Origin: Aquibacillus koreensis
GTDB taxonomy: Bacteria > Bacillota > Bacilli > Bacillales > Amphibacillaceae
NCBI RefSeq assembly: GCF_025154055.1
Contig: NZ_JAOALK010000055.1
Span: forward strand, 62,001 to 126,000
Direction: 5' to 3'
Length of the DNA: 64,000 bases
In this document: positions 45,771 to 56,434 of the stretch, piece by piece
Layout of the letters: every line of letters starts with the position of its first letter
How positions within the stretch are numbered: the stretch's first letter is position 1
Made by a program: the position numbers and the translations under genes
Notes under the pieces: model-generated
What the model was told of the DNA's origin: nothing
What the model saw: only the letters and a program-made list of their open reading frames with translations
Databases searched by the model: none

Positions 45771-46427
45771 GTGGAAAAACATGTAGTAGTCATTTATCCT
45801 CATCCAGATGATGAAGCATTTGGAGCTTCTGGAACCATCACTACATTTAGGCAACAAGGCGTACCAGTCACATATTTATGTGGAACATTAGGTGAAATGG
45901 GGAGAAATATGGGTAATCCCACTTTTGCCACCCGAGAAACATTACCTGAAATAAGAAAAAAAGAGCTAATTGATGCCTGTGAAGTGCTTGATATTGAATT
46001 AAAAATGCTAGGCTACCGAGATAAAACGCTAGAATTTGAGTCACGAGATGAAGTAGCAGAGCACTTAAAAGCGTTACTTGAACAGATTAAACCAAGTTTG
46101 GTTATTACCCATTACCCTGGTCATGCAGTCCATCCAGACCATGATGCTTTAGGTGCTGCTGCAATTGAAGCAGTTCGTCGGATGGATCCAGCAGCTAGAC
46201 CTAAAGTATGGGCACAAGCAATTAGCAAAACACATGTAGAAGAACTTGGTGAACCGGATATAACGATCGATGCGAAACCTGTGTTTAGACAAAAGATGAA
46301 AACTATTATGGCCCATCAATCACAGGCGCAAGGCATGTTAGGTAGTATGAATCCAGATACAGATGATATCGAAGCGATCGCGCAAGAGTGGTTAGGAACG
46401 GAAAGGTTTTATACGTGGACTTATTAA
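45771..46427 (+). CDS. bshB2: Bacillithiol biosynthesis deacetylase BshB2
   Basis: Zinc-dependent deacetylase of the PIG-L/LmbE family, 218 residues, which removes the acetyl group from GlcNAc-malate in bacillithiol synthesis. The metal-binding motif PHPDDE (about residues 9-14) and the later HPDHDALG (about 123-130) are intact, with THYPGHAVH just before. GTG 45771 lies 10 bases after AGGAGA; GTG 45762 nearly overlaps that site. The linkage to yojF supports BshB2 rather than BshB1. Because a repeat element separates the genes, it may be transcribed from its own promoter here. Confidence 0.9.
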   Translation: MEKHVVVIYPHPDDEAFGASGTITTFRQQGVPVTYLCGTLGEMGRNMGNPTFATRETLPEIRKKELIDACEVLDIELKMLGYRDKTLEFESRDEVAEHLKALLEQIKPSLVITHYPGHAVHPDHDALGAAAIEAVRRMDPAARPKVWAQAISKTHVEELGEPDITIDAKPVFRQKMKTIMAHQSQAQGMLGSMNPDTDDIEAIAQEWLGTERFYTWTY

Positions 46428-46481
46428 CATGCATTTCAAATTTTGATCACCTTTAAAAGTGATTAGTGAGGTGTGGATTGA

Positions 46482-47585
46482 ATGAAAGAAGACCGTAAAA
46501 GAATTTTGAAAATGGTAGAGGAAGGCCTCATTAGTGCCGAAGAAGCAGCAGAGCTTTTTGAATCATTAGATAAAGCAGATAAAGCAGAGAAAGCAGAAAA
46601 AGAACCCAATCAACTTACAGAGCAAGTAAAGTGGGATCAAGGGGAAAGCTACTATTCACAAAACAAGAAGCAGTCAACGACAAGTAAAAAGGCGAAGCTG
46701 CTTAGTTTAGTTGAAGAAGCGTTCACCAAAATAAAAAACGTCGACTTAGATTTTAATTTCGGAACGCATACAGTAGTTTCCCACATTTTTCATAGTCAGA
46801 ACGTCGATGTATCTAACCTAGACATTGATATTGCGAATGGAAGCTTAACCCTTTCTCCATGGAACGAAGCAGATGTGAGAATCGAATGTGAGGCAAAAGT
46901 GTACCAAGTCGATGACAAAGATCGTGCAAGACAAAATTTCTTAGATACTAGTGCTTTTCATGTCGATGAAAAACAACTGCATTTTAGTGTGCCATCCAAG
47001 CAAATTAAAACAGACGTTGTCATGAAAATCCCTGAACGTTTATATGAGAAAATCTCAGTGAAATTGTTTAACGGTCCGGTTAATGCGGAATCAGTTAAAA
47101 CAAAGCAGTTACGCGTGAAAACTTCCAATGGCGATGTTACCTTGAAACGATTAGAAGGGAAGCTGCTATTTGTTGAAACGGGTAATGGAAAAATCACGAC
47201 TGATCAAGTGATGATGGAAGAAGTGGAGACGGAAACGATGAATGGGGCTATCCATTTAGATGGACAATTTCATGCTGTAGATGCGCAAACTGTAAATGGG
47301 AGTATTCAATGTGCGTGGGAAGGGGAAAATACGCGCACAGGATTTTTCAGAACTACTACTGGAAGTATTCGACTTCACGTACCAAATACGGTGAAAATTG
47401 AAGGAAAGTTAGAAAGTAACATTGGTGGATTACACTGCGATCTTCATAATTACCAAGTAGTAAATGAAACAAAAGAGGTCATTAAACGAACCTTACAGTT
47501 TGAAGCACAGCAAGAACATAGTGCTCTACTCCATATTGAAGCAGAAACAAAAACGGGGTCGATTTGGGTTTTACCAAATAAGTAG
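46482..47585 (+). CDS. yvlB: YvlB-like DUF4097 protein
   Basis: 367-residue protein in the position and domain layout of B. subtilis YvlB. An N-terminal SHOCT-like helix pair (DRKRILKMVEEGLISAEEAAELFESL, in two halves) is followed by a charged linker. The C-terminal DUF4097 beta-helix (about residues 100-360) has repeated motifs such as VDVSNLDIDIANGSLTL and VKTSNGDVTLKRLEG. Proteins of this kind are linked to envelope-stress operons together with PspC-type genes. GAGGTG precedes ATG 46482. It is followed by yvlC and yvlD in a tight operon; yvlA is missing. Confidence 0.85.
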   Translation: MKEDRKRILKMVEEGLISAEEAAELFESLDKADKAEKAEKEPNQLTEQVKWDQGESYYSQNKKQSTTSKKAKLLSLVEEAFTKIKNVDLDFNFGTHTVVSHIFHSQNVDVSNLDIDIANGSLTLSPWNEADVRIECEAKVYQVDDKDRARQNFLDTSAFHVDEKQLHFSVPSKQIKTDVVMKIPERLYEKISVKLFNGPVNAESVKTKQLRVKTSNGDVTLKRLEGKLLFVETGNGKITTDQVMMEEVETETMNGAIHLDGQFHAVDAQTVNGSIQCAWEGENTRTGFFRTTTGSIRLHVPNTVKIEGKLESNIGGLHCDLHNYQVVNETKEVIKRTLQFEAQQEHSALLHIEAETKTGSIWVLPNK

Positions 47586-47600
47586 ATAGGAGGAATTGCC

Positions 47601-47804
47601 ATGAAAAAAAGACTGTATCGTTCAAAAGATGAAAGAATGTTAACGGGTGTACTAGGTGGGATTGCTGACTACTTTCATTTCGATCCAACGATTGTTCGGC
47701 TACTATTTTTTATTGGTGTTCCATTCACGGGATTTTTCCCATTAGTCTTTTTCTATATCGCGGCTGTCTTTATTATCCCGAAGGAAGAGGAAAGATTTGA
47801 ATGA
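47601..47804 (+). CDS. yvlC: PspC-domain membrane protein YvlC
   Basis: 67-residue PspC-type protein. The family core KRLYRSKDERMLTGVLGGIADYF leads into a single hydrophobic region (IVRLLFFIGVPFTGFFPLVFFYIAAVFIIP). PspC proteins sense or respond to membrane stress. AGGAGG precedes ATG 47601 by 8 bases. The stop codon overlaps the yvlD start by 4 bases (ATGA). Confidence 0.9.
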   Translation: MKKRLYRSKDERMLTGVLGGIADYFHFDPTIVRLLFFIGVPFTGFFPLVFFYIAAVFIIPKEEERFE

Positions 47805-48163
47805 AAAGCTGGATCTTATCGCTACTACTAAATGCAGTTGCACTAATCGTCGTTGATCAGTTATTTACTTCTTTTACGATTGACGGATTTGGAACAGCTG
47901 TGCTCGCGAGTTTCATCTTGTCCATATTGAATGTAATCGTAAAACCAATTTTAATCGTGTTAACATTACCAATCACAGTTCTTTCTCTAGGCTTGTTTTT
48001 GTTTGTGATTAATGCAATTACATTGATGATTACACAAGCATTAATCGGAAGTTCCTTTGTGATTGAAGGTTTTGTTTCTGCGATCTTTGCAGCCGTGATT
48101 TTATCTATTCTTAATCTTTTATTAAACAAACTGATAAAAGACACGATCCTCACAAGCAAATAG
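47801..48163 (+). CDS. yvlD: Phage-holin-family membrane protein YvlD
   Basis: 120-residue protein with four membrane helices and little else, of the phage holin superfamily IV type (YvlD). Recognisable features are FGTAVLASFILSILNVIVKPIL and LPITVLSLGLFLFVINAITL. Chromosomal members are not lysis proteins; their role is unknown, but association with PspC suggests envelope homeostasis. The start overlaps the yvlC stop, and the gene ends at a hairpin. Confidence 0.88.
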   Translation: MKSWILSLLLNAVALIVVDQLFTSFTIDGFGTAVLASFILSILNVIVKPILIVLTLPITVLSLGLFLFVINAITLMITQALIGSSFVIEGFVSAIFAAVILSILNLLLNKLIKDTILTSK

Positions 48164-48169
48164 AATGAA

Positions 48170-48200
48170 GAAATAGCGTAGGTTTAGCCTGCGCTATTTC
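48170..48200 (+). terminator. Hairpin after yvlD
   Basis: GAAATAGCG (48170-48178) pairs with CGCTATTTC (48192-48200), with inner AGG/CCT-type pairing, but only CCATTG follows. It is a likely though not ideal terminator. Confidence 0.65.
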
Positions 48201-48366
48201 CCATTGTACGAGCATGATTTTTCCCATTCTACAAAACATAGGATAAAATGGCATGCTTAAAACAGCATTTTCTAATTGGTGGAGTCAAATAGTAATGCTA
48301 GGGTATGTAAAAAATGCTACAATAGAGTACAATGATTGACATCTAATAGGCAATATGGAGGGAAAT

Positions 48367-49326
48367 ATGGTGAAAGTACGTACGGAAGACTTATTAAATC
48401 AATTTCAATTAGAGCTCGTTGCTGGTAAAGATGGGATCCACCGTGAAATCTTAATGAGCGAGATTTCCCGACCAGGGATAGAAATGACTGGATACTTTAA
48501 GTATTATCCAAAAGAAAGATTACAATTGCTTGGAAAGACAGAGCTTTCATATTACTCAGATCTAAGTCATGCAGAACGTATGGACCGTGCTGAACAAATT
48601 TGTACAGATATTACACCTGGGATTGTTGTCACTAGGGGATTAGATGTACCAGAAGAACTAATCGAAGCATGTAATGCATCAGGTGTTCCATTAATGCGTT
48701 CGCCTTATAAAACGACACGAGTAATTAGTCGACTAACGAACTACTTAGAGGCGAAATTCGCTCCTTTCACAGCTCTACATGGTGTCTTAGTTGATGTCTA
48801 TGGAATCGGTGTGTTAATTACAGGACAAAGTGGTGTTGGTAAAAGTGAAACAGCACTTGAATTAGTAAAACGTGGGCATCGATTGGTTGCGGATGATTCG
48901 GTTGAGATCCGTCAAGAGGATTATGACCGCCTGATTGGGACAGCCCCGCCACTTATTGAACATTTGTTGGAAATACGTGGATTAGGTATTATTAATGTAA
49001 TGACCTTATTTGGTGCTGGATCTGTTCGTTCTTACAAAAAAATATCGATGATTATTAATCTCGAAACGTGGGATCAAAAGCGACAATATGATCGTTTAGG
49101 CTTAGAGGAAAACACGATGAAAATCATTGATGTAGAAGTGCCTAAACTTATTCTTCCGGTTAGACCTGGACGAAATATTGCTGTTATTATTGAAGTTGCG
49201 GCAATGAACTTCCGTTTGAAGAGAATGGGTGTAAATGCGGCAGAGGAGTTTTCTGAGCGTTTGACGAATATGATTCAACAAGAAAAGTCAGGAATAAATG
49301 TAAAAGCTGATTTAGATTTTGATTGA
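48367..49326 (+). CDS. hprK: HPr kinase/phosphorylase
   Basis: Bifunctional enzyme of about 319 residues that phosphorylates or dephosphorylates Ser46 of HPr, setting carbon catabolite repression through CcpA. The N-terminal domain includes the conserved [11 protein letters not shown]. The C-terminal kinase domain has Walker [10 protein letters not shown] (about residues 151-159), the catalytic region [12 protein letters not shown] and the signature [12 protein letters not shown] prefer ATG 48367, since the ATG at 48355 precedes the GGAGGG site. It heads the conserved operon hprK-lgt-yvoD-ppaX-yvoF, as in B. subtilis. Confidence 0.97.
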   Translation: MVKVRTEDLLNQFQLELVAGKDGIHREILMSEISRPGIEMTGYFKYYPKERLQLLGKTELSYYSDLSHAERMDRAEQICTDITPGIVVTRGLDVPEELIEACNASGVPLMRSPYKTTRVISRLTNYLEAKFAPFTALHGVLVDVYGIGVLITGQSGVGKSETALELVKRGHRLVADDSVEIRQEDYDRLIGTAPPLIEHLLEIRGLGIINVMTLFGAGSVRSYKKISMIINLETWDQKRQYDRLGLEENTMKIIDVEVPKLILPVRPGRNIAVIIEVAAMNFRLKRMGVNAAEEFSERLTNMIQQEKSGINVKADLDFD

Positions 49327-49357
49327 TAGCATGGAAGTGTAAAAGGGGGAAGAGGAA

Positions 49358-50188
49358 TTGTCTTGTAATCAACCAGCTTTAGATAGAGTAATGATTGAGC
49401 TCGGTCCATTTACTGTATATTGGTATGGCGTGATCATCGCAACAGGTGCCTTTTTAGGGTTGTTGCTTGCGACAAGAGAATCAAATCGTTTAGGACTGAA
49501 AAAAGATCTGTTTGTGGATCTTATTGTCTTTGCAGTACCGATTGCTATTATTTCTGCGAGACTTTATTATGTCATTTTTGAATGGGAACGCTATGTAGGC
49601 GGTCCTTGGTGGAAGCCTTTTGCAATCTGGGAAGGTGGAATTGCGATTCACGGTGCATTAATTGGATCGGTAATTACCGCTATTGTTTTTGCTCGTGCGA
49701 AGAAAGAATCTTTCTGGCAAATTGCTGATATTGCGGCACCTAGTATTATCTTAGGGCAGGCAGTAGGTCGTTGGGGTAATTTCATGAACCAAGAGGCACA
49801 TGGTGGAGCTGTATCAGAAGCTACATATAATAATTATCTACAATATCTACCAGACTTTATTATGAACCAAATGTGTATTGATGGTACGTATTATCACCCT
49901 ACTTTTTTCTATGAGTCGGTTTGGAACCTCATTGGGTTAGTCATACTACTAGTCTTGCGAAAAGTTAACCCTAGACGTGGGGAAATATTCTTATCTTATG
50001 TCATTTGGTATTCAATTGGACGCTACTTTATTGAAGGTATGCGTACTGATAGCTTATATATTATTGGTGAGTTAAGAACTGCTCAGGTTATTTCAATTGT
50101 CTTAGTTGTATTAGGAATTGCGTTGATGATTTATCGCCGATACAGTGGGCAAGCGAAAATGAGCTACAATGGGAAAAAACGAAGATAG
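49358..50188 (+). CDS. lgt: Prolipoprotein diacylglyceryl transferase
   Basis: Membrane enzyme of 276 residues that transfers diacylglycerol from phosphatidylglycerol to the lipobox Cys of prolipoproteins. Seven or so membrane helices are visible. The family signature [13 protein letters not shown] (about residues 134-146) and the HG of IAIHGALIG are intact. It would process the Ger(x)C and His-rich lipoproteins seen elsewhere in the window. The start is TTG 49358 after an AAGAGG site. It lies 31 bases after hprK and 18 before yvoD. Confidence 0.96.
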   Translation: MSCNQPALDRVMIELGPFTVYWYGVIIATGAFLGLLLATRESNRLGLKKDLFVDLIVFAVPIAIISARLYYVIFEWERYVGGPWWKPFAIWEGGIAIHGALIGSVITAIVFARAKKESFWQIADIAAPSIILGQAVGRWGNFMNQEAHGGAVSEATYNNYLQYLPDFIMNQMCIDGTYYHPTFFYESVWNLIGLVILLVLRKVNPRRGEIFLSYVIWYSIGRYFIEGMRTDSLYIIGELRTAQVISIVLVVLGIALMIYRRYSGQAKMSYNGKKRR

Positions 50189-50206
50189 AAGCGAGGAGTC
50201 TTGACT

Positions 50207-51172
50207 GTGATAGGTGTTTTACAACGAGGATTTAAACAGGGGCTACAAGTAACATGGACACTTGGAAAAATTATTTTTCCTGTTACAGTAATCGTGACGA
50301 TTCTTCGTTACACGCCATTGTTACCATGGCTAATCGATCTTATAAGTCCGTTTATGAAATGGATTGGTTTATCTGGAGAAGCAGCCGTACCGTTAGTCAT
50401 TGGTAATTTTCTTAACCTATATGCCGGTATCGGTGCGATTGTTTCTTTTGATTTTACAGTTAAAGAAGTTTTCATTATGGCGATCATGATGTCGTTTTCG
50501 CATAACTTGATTATCGAATCGACAGTTGCGGCGAAGGTTGGGATAAAATGGCCAATCGTTGTAGGTGTTCGAATCGGATTGGCCTTGCTATCTGCTTTTA
50601 TCATTAACTTATTTTGGAAAGGCGGTAGTGAGTTAGCACAGTATGGATTGATTCCTAAGACAGAAGAAGCTCCAAGTGCATGGGGTGACATTATGTTGCA
50701 AGGAATTCAAACGGCACTTTTAAGTGTGGTGCAGCTTGCTCTCATTGTTATTCCATTGATGATTGTCATTCAATTCTTTAGAGAGCTAGGTTGGATGGAT
50801 AAAGCATCAGGCTTGCTAGCACCTTTTACAAAAATACTAGGTATGGAAAAAAACGCATCGATGACATTGGTCGCTGGTCTTGTTATTGGCCTTGCTTATG
50901 GTGCAGGCTTAATGATCCAAGCGGTAAAAGAAGATGGGGTTTCGAAAAAAGATATGTATCTTGCATTCATATTCCTAGTCTCCTGTCATGCCGTTGTGGA
51001 AGATACGTTGGTGTTTATTCCTTTAGGTATTCCTGTATGGCCACTCTTAGTTATTCGGTTAACTACTGCGATTATATTAACGGCAGTCATTGGGTTTGTA
51101 TGGAATCGAAGGATCGCAAAAAACAAGAAAGGGGATCAAAAACAACATGAGTATTCGTACGATACTATTTGA
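50207..51172 (+). CDS. yvoD: Nucleoside-recognition-type membrane protein YvoD
   Basis: 321-residue membrane protein with eight or more helices. It has two similar GATE/nucleoside-recognition-like halves (about residues 40-140 and 180-290; compare IVSFDFTVKEVFIMAIMMSFSHNL, in two parts, with VKEDGVSKKDMYLAFIFLVSCHAV). I prefer GTG 50207, 8 bases after GAGGAG, over TTG 50201, which is too close. The position between lgt and ppaX matches B. subtilis yvoD. Transport function is presumed, but the substrate is unknown. Its 3' end overlaps ppaX by 26 bases. Confidence 0.85.
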   Translation: MIGVLQRGFKQGLQVTWTLGKIIFPVTVIVTILRYTPLLPWLIDLISPFMKWIGLSGEAAVPLVIGNFLNLYAGIGAIVSFDFTVKEVFIMAIMMSFSHNLIIESTVAAKVGIKWPIVVGVRIGLALLSAFIINLFWKGGSELAQYGLIPKTEEAPSAWGDIMLQGIQTALLSVVQLALIVIPLMIVIQFFRELGWMDKASGLLAPFTKILGMEKNASMTLVAGLVIGLAYGAGLMIQAVKEDGVSKKDMYLAFIFLVSCHAVVEDTLVFIPLGIPVWPLLVIRLTTAIILTAVIGFVWNRRIAKNKKGDQKQHEYSYDTI

Positions 51173-51785
51173 TCTTGATGGAACGTTAATTGATACAAAT
51201 GAATTAATTATTGCTTCATTCACGCACACATTTGATAAACATATTCCTGGAAAATATAACAGGGAACAAATACTGAACTTTATTGGACCGCCATTAGTAG
51301 ACAGTTTCATTAAGGTGGATCCTGTAAACGCTGATGAAATGATTCAAACCTATCGTGACCATAACCTATCAAACCATGATGATTTTGTTGTTGCCTATCC
51401 AACTGTGGTAGAAACAATGAAAAAGCTTAAGGTTGCAGGCTATCAGTTAGGTATCGTTACGACAAAAGTAAATAGCACTGCAAAAAGGGGTCTAACTGTT
51501 ACGGGTATGGACGATGTATTTGAAGTTTTAATAGGGTTAAATGATGTGGAAAATGCAAAACCACACCCAGAACCAATTCTTAAAGCTATTTCTGCGTTAA
51601 ACGCTAATCCTGCAACGACATTAATGGTCGGAGATAACTACCACGACATTGAAGCGGGGAAAAATGCGGGGGTAAAAACTGCAGGTGTTGCTTGGACAAT
51701 TAAAGGCAGGGAATCACTAGAAAAGTTAGAGCCTGATTATATGTTAGAGGAAATGAGTGATCTCCTAAAAATAGTAGGAGTGTGA
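51147..51785 (+). CDS. ppaX: Pyrophosphatase PpaX
   Basis: HAD-superfamily hydrolase of 212 residues that degrades the pyrophosphate released when HprK/P dephosphorylates HPr. HAD motif I is FDLDGTLIDTN (about residues 8-18), motif II includes VTTKVN, and motif III/IV reads KPHPEP ... MVGDNYHDIEAG. The start is ATG 51147, with GAAAGGGGA upstream inside the yvoD coding end; earlier in-frame starts lie further inside yvoD. Linkage to hprK is functional: product removal drives the phosphorylase reaction. Confidence 0.94.
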   Translation: MSIRTILFDLDGTLIDTNELIIASFTHTFDKHIPGKYNREQILNFIGPPLVDSFIKVDPVNADEMIQTYRDHNLSNHDDFVVAYPTVVETMKKLKVAGYQLGIVTTKVNSTAKRGLTVTGMDDVFEVLIGLNDVENAKPHPEPILKAISALNANPATTLMVGDNYHDIEAGKNAGVKTAGVAWTIKGRESLEKLEPDYMLEEMSDLLKIVGV

Positions 51786-51790
51786 CATGA

Positions 51791-52324
51791 TTGCGAAATA
51801 CCGAGCGATATCGAGTAAGCGGGGCTAATTCATTATGGCACGTTTATAAGACTGTTCCGTTTTGGAAAGTAGTTAAAAATTTTGTCATTATTCAATTAGC
51901 GCGATACACCCCTTTTATAGGGGTGAAAAATTGGCTTTACCGCACGTTCTTACGGATGGATGTAGGCAACCAAACAGCTTTCGCATTAATGGTGATGTTA
52001 GACATTATGTTTCCAGAGCGGATATCTGTAGGGAAAAATACTGTGATTGGTTATAACACAACGATTCTTGCTCACGAATATTTGATTAAAGAATATCGAT
52101 TAGGTGACGTGAAAATCGGTAGCGAAGTGATGATTGGTGCAAATTCAACGATCCTACCTGGAATCACGATTGGCGATGGAGCGATTGTATCTGCAGGTAC
52201 CGTGGTTCATAAGGATGTGTCCCCAGGTACGTTTGTTGGTGGAAATCCAATGCGGGTGATCTATACGAAGGAAGAAATGGACAAACGAATCCAACAAGAT
52301 GATTTCTTTCAATCGAATGAGTAG
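51791..52324 (+). CDS. yvoF: Acetyltransferase-like protein YvoF
   Basis: 177-residue hexapeptide-repeat (left-handed beta-helix) acyltransferase. The repeats are visible as IGSEVMIGANSTILPGITIGDGAIVSAGTVV, in segments, ending in the capping GTFVGGNPMRVIYT. The N-terminus contains SGANSLWHVYKTVPFWKVV, as in YvoF. The start is TTG 51791, about 10 bases after AGGAG; the nearby ATG 51787 is in another frame. It is the last gene of the hprK operon and ends at a strong terminator. The acceptor is unknown. Confidence 0.88.
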   Translation: MRNTERYRVSGANSLWHVYKTVPFWKVVKNFVIIQLARYTPFIGVKNWLYRTFLRMDVGNQTAFALMVMLDIMFPERISVGKNTVIGYNTTILAHEYLIKEYRLGDVKIGSEVMIGANSTILPGITIGDGAIVSAGTVVHKDVSPGTFVGGNPMRVIYTKEEMDKRIQQDDFFQSNE

Positions 52325-52346
52325 TGTCTTTTCTTCATAAAATTAT

Positions 52347-52397
52347 ACTAGTAGAGATAAAGGATTTTGTTATGTATTCTTTCTCTACTAGTTTTGT
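52347..52397 (+). terminator. Terminator of the hprK operon
   Basis: ACTAGTAGAGA (52347-52357) pairs perfectly with TCTCTACTAGT (52382-52392), followed by TTTGTT. Confidence 0.9.
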
Positions 52398-52508
52398 TAT
52401 CTTGGGTTTTTATTTTATTTTTTAATGCAGTCAATATATAAACTCTGTCGTAACATTCCAAGTACATCCTTACGGGTTCTTATAGGATGATTGCTAAACC
52501 GACGCTCC

Positions 52509-52618
52509 GGAAAAACACTCGCTTTCCGTGGGGAACGCTTCAGCTTCCTCGCTCGCAAAGAGCGCTCACTGCGGGATCTTCAGACTGTTCCTTTCCCACA
52601 GGAGTCTCGTGTTTTTCC
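52509..52618 (-). repeat. Compound stem-loop repeat element B
   Basis: A 10-bp perfect outer stem, GGAAAAACAC (52509-52518) with GTGTTTTTCC (52609-52618). On the minus strand it encloses GACTCCTGTGGGAA and CCCCACGGAAAGCGA, the family core. It faces element C head-to-head across about 140 bases of unrelated AT-rich DNA. Its outer flank (TCCTTACGG ... GGATGATTGCTAA) resembles that of element D. Confidence 0.8.
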
Positions 52619-52759
52619 TCCGCTATGTTTGGCTTTCTATTAAAGTGAGAAGTAAGCTAGTCATGATTTGAGGGGTTAATATACTTAATGCAATGGAAGG
52701 TGCAAATTCCTTTTGGAAAAGCATAAGTTCGATTTTACTAAAAGCAGTTACTAGCGGAT

Positions 52760-52905
52760 CGAGTGAAATTGGTGACACTCCTGCGGGAACAGCGCGAGCC
52801 GAAGATCCACTCAGAAGCGAACTTTCTTCTGAGTTAGCTGAGGCCGTGCCCGCGGAAAGGGAGCCAATTTCACTCGAGGAGCGGGTGGGTTAGTTACTGC
52901 GCATT
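52760..52905 (+). repeat. Compound stem-loop repeat element C
   Basis: A 13-bp perfect outer stem, CGAGTGAAATTGG (52760-52772) with CCAATTTCACTCG (52864-52876). Inside are GACACTCCTGCGGGAACAGC, an inner hairpin CACTCAGAAG/CTTCTGAGT and GCCCGCGGAAAG. The tail TTAGTTACTGCGCATT ends the element (52890-52905). With B it fills most of the 52325-53050 gap. The 66-residue open frame across it (52693-52893) is not a gene. Confidence 0.82.
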
Positions 52906-52938
52906 TTATATCAAAACGAAAAACATAAATTTCAAAAA

Positions 52939-53013
52939 ATGAATTTTTGACACATAGGCATGATGCAATAGCTTTGTGTTTAGCTGTCAGAAATTCATTT
53001 GAAAGCACTTACT
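52939..53013 (+). promoter_or_regulatory. glpK leader: long hairpin and cre-like site
   Basis: ATGAATTTTTGACA (52939-52952) pairs with TGTCAGAAATTCAT (52985-52998) with one U-G wobble, extended by TTTCAA/TTGAAA across a 3-base bulge. Directly adjoining is TGAAAGCACTTACT (53000-53013), matching the CcpA site TGAAAGCGCTTTCA at 11 of 14 positions. B. subtilis glp genes are controlled by CcpA and by GlpP antitermination. No T-run follows the hairpin. Confidence 0.6.
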
Positions 53014-53050
53014 TGTATTTATATTTTTATAATAGGGAGGAAGGATATAA

Positions 53051-54541
<1,491 letters not shown>

Positions 54542-54607
54542 GGTGTTTTTCTCGTGGGATAGCGTGCTTGTGAAGCTCGCTTTAGATGGAAGGAGTGGCA
54601 GGTAGTA

Positions 54608-56272
54608 GTGGTGAACTTTTCAAATTTGTATCGACATCAGACCTATGAAGCCCTAACAGATGAACCGTTAGATGTATTAATAATTGGCGGTGGGATTACT
54701 GGTGCAGGAATTGCATTAGACGGGGCATCTCGCGGATTGAAAGTCGGTATTGTAGATATGCAAGATTTTGCGGCAGGAACTTCCAGTCGCTCAACGAAAC
54801 TTGTACATGGTGGACTTCGTTATTTACAACAATTAGAAGTTGGAGTAGTAGCAGAGGTAGGTAAAGAGAGAGCGATTGTCTATGAAAATGGGCCTCATGT
54901 TACAAGACCAGAATGGATGTTACTCCCTTTTTATAAAAAAGGTAATTTTGGTCCTTTGACGGCAAATGTAGGGTTACGTATGTACGACTTTCTTGCTAAA
55001 GTGAAAAAACAAGAACGAAGAACGATGTTATCCCGTAAAGAGGCACTAGAAAAAGAACCTCTATTAAAACGAGAACAACTTATTGGTGCGGGCTATTATG
55101 TTGAATATAAAACAGATGATGCAAGGTTAACCATTGAGGTCCTCAAAAAGGCTGTTGAGTTCGGTGCTCGTGCACTCAACTATACGAAGGTAGAAGAGTT
55201 GATTTATGAGGACGAAATGGTAACTGGTGTGAGTCTAGAAGATCAAATTACCGGCCAACAATACCAGGTTTTTGCGAAAAAGATCATTAATGCTGCAGGT
55301 CCGTGGGTAGATACAATGCGAGAATTAGATGGTTCGAAACAAGGGAAGAAGCTTCTTTTAACAAAAGGGGTTCATCTTGTGTTTGATCGTTCGATTTTTC
55401 CGTTAAACCAAGCTATTTATTATGACAATAAAGATGGCCGAATGATTTTTGCGATTCCGAGAGGAAATAAGACTTATGTAGGTACTACGGATACAACTTA
55501 TGATGGTGATATTGCCCATCCAACGATGACGGTGGAGGATCGTGACTACTTGATTGAAGCCATACAATATAAATTTCCTACAGTTGCAATTTCTGCTGAA
55601 GATGTAGAATCAAGCTGGGCTGGTTTGCGTCCGCTAATTGAAGAAGAAGGGAAAGATCCAGATGAAATATCTCGGAAAGACGAGATTTTCATATCTGATT
55701 CGGGCCTTATTTCTATCGCTGGTGGAAAGCTAACAGGGTATCGGAAAATGGCAGAGAATGTGATTGACCTCATAACAAAGCAGCTAAAAAACGAAGTAGG
55801 AATATTGTACTCTCGTTCAGAAACAAAAAACATACCATTAGCTGGTGGTGATGTCGGTGGCGCTGAGGGGTTTGCAGCGTTTAAACTAAAATACATCTAT
55901 AAGGGGAATGCCATTGGTATTGATCCAGTGGATGCAGAAGAATTAATTGATCGGTATGGCTCTAATGTTGCAAAAGTGTACGAACGATATACGGATCTTA
56001 AAAATGAAGCACTTGAAGCCGAACTTGATCCACTTGTGTTTGCGCAATTAAGATACGCGATTGAATCGGAGTGCATTTATAAACCGATTGATTTTTTTAA
56101 TAGACGTACGAGTGGACTATATTTTAACGTAGACTGGGTAAAACAACATCGACATGCAGTTACAACCTATATGGCTAAGCTATTTAACTATACAAATGAA
56201 GAACGTGCCTATTATGGTAGAGAAGTGCAGGTCTTAATGGAGGAAGCAGTTTCTCCACAAGTGGAAGAATAG
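54608..56272 (+). CDS. glpD: Aerobic glycerol-3-phosphate dehydrogenase
   Basis: FAD-dependent, membrane-associated dehydrogenase of 554 residues that oxidises glycerol 3-phosphate to dihydroxyacetone phosphate and feeds electrons to quinones. The dinucleotide-binding motif is IIGGGITGAGIALDGASRG (about residues 26-44). FAD-site residues follow in SSRSTKLVHGGLRYL, and SIAGGKLTGYRKMAE lies near residue 375. It starts at GTG 54608 (or 54611) downstream of AAGGAG. The 66-base gap to glpK has no terminator, so both are likely one transcript. A strong terminator follows. Confidence 0.97.
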   Translation: MVNFSNLYRHQTYEALTDEPLDVLIIGGGITGAGIALDGASRGLKVGIVDMQDFAAGTSSRSTKLVHGGLRYLQQLEVGVVAEVGKERAIVYENGPHVTRPEWMLLPFYKKGNFGPLTANVGLRMYDFLAKVKKQERRTMLSRKEALEKEPLLKREQLIGAGYYVEYKTDDARLTIEVLKKAVEFGARALNYTKVEELIYEDEMVTGVSLEDQITGQQYQVFAKKIINAAGPWVDTMRELDGSKQGKKLLLTKGVHLVFDRSIFPLNQAIYYDNKDGRMIFAIPRGNKTYVGTTDTTYDGDIAHPTMTVEDRDYLIEAIQYKFPTVAISAEDVESSWAGLRPLIEEEGKDPDEISRKDEIFISDSGLISIAGGKLTGYRKMAENVIDLITKQLKNEVGILYSRSETKNIPLAGGDVGGAEGFAAFKLKYIYKGNAIGIDPVDAEELIDRYGSNVAKVYERYTDLKNEALEAELDPLVFAQLRYAIESECIYKPIDFFNRRTSGLYFNVDWVKQHRHAVTTYMAKLFNYTNEERAYYGREVQVLMEEAVSPQVEE

Positions 56273-56278
56273 TGTTAA

Positions 56279-56322
56279 AAAAGCATGGATCGAGGGGTGC
56301 CCTTCATCCATGCTTTTACAAT
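56279..56322 (+). terminator. Terminator of glpKD
   Basis: AAAAGCATGGAT (56279-56290) pairs perfectly with ATCCATGCTTTT (56306-56317), with inner GGG/CCC pairing. Confidence 0.9.
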
Positions 56323-56434
56323 AAATTTTAAAGTTTTTCACAAATTGCAGAAATAATCCGGTTATATAGATAATGGTCATCATACCTCTCCTTTCAAGGC
56401 TTTCGAGTGCAAGTCGTAAATCTTAACGATGATG

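Noticed and set aside
47801-48163. Phage holin indicating a prophage remnant
   Set aside because: It is the chromosomal YvlD gene in a conserved yvlBCD order. No other phage gene is nearby.
52693-52893. 66-codon open frame upstream of glpK
   Set aside because: It is the forward reading of repeat element C; the sequence is constrained by stem pairing, not coding.
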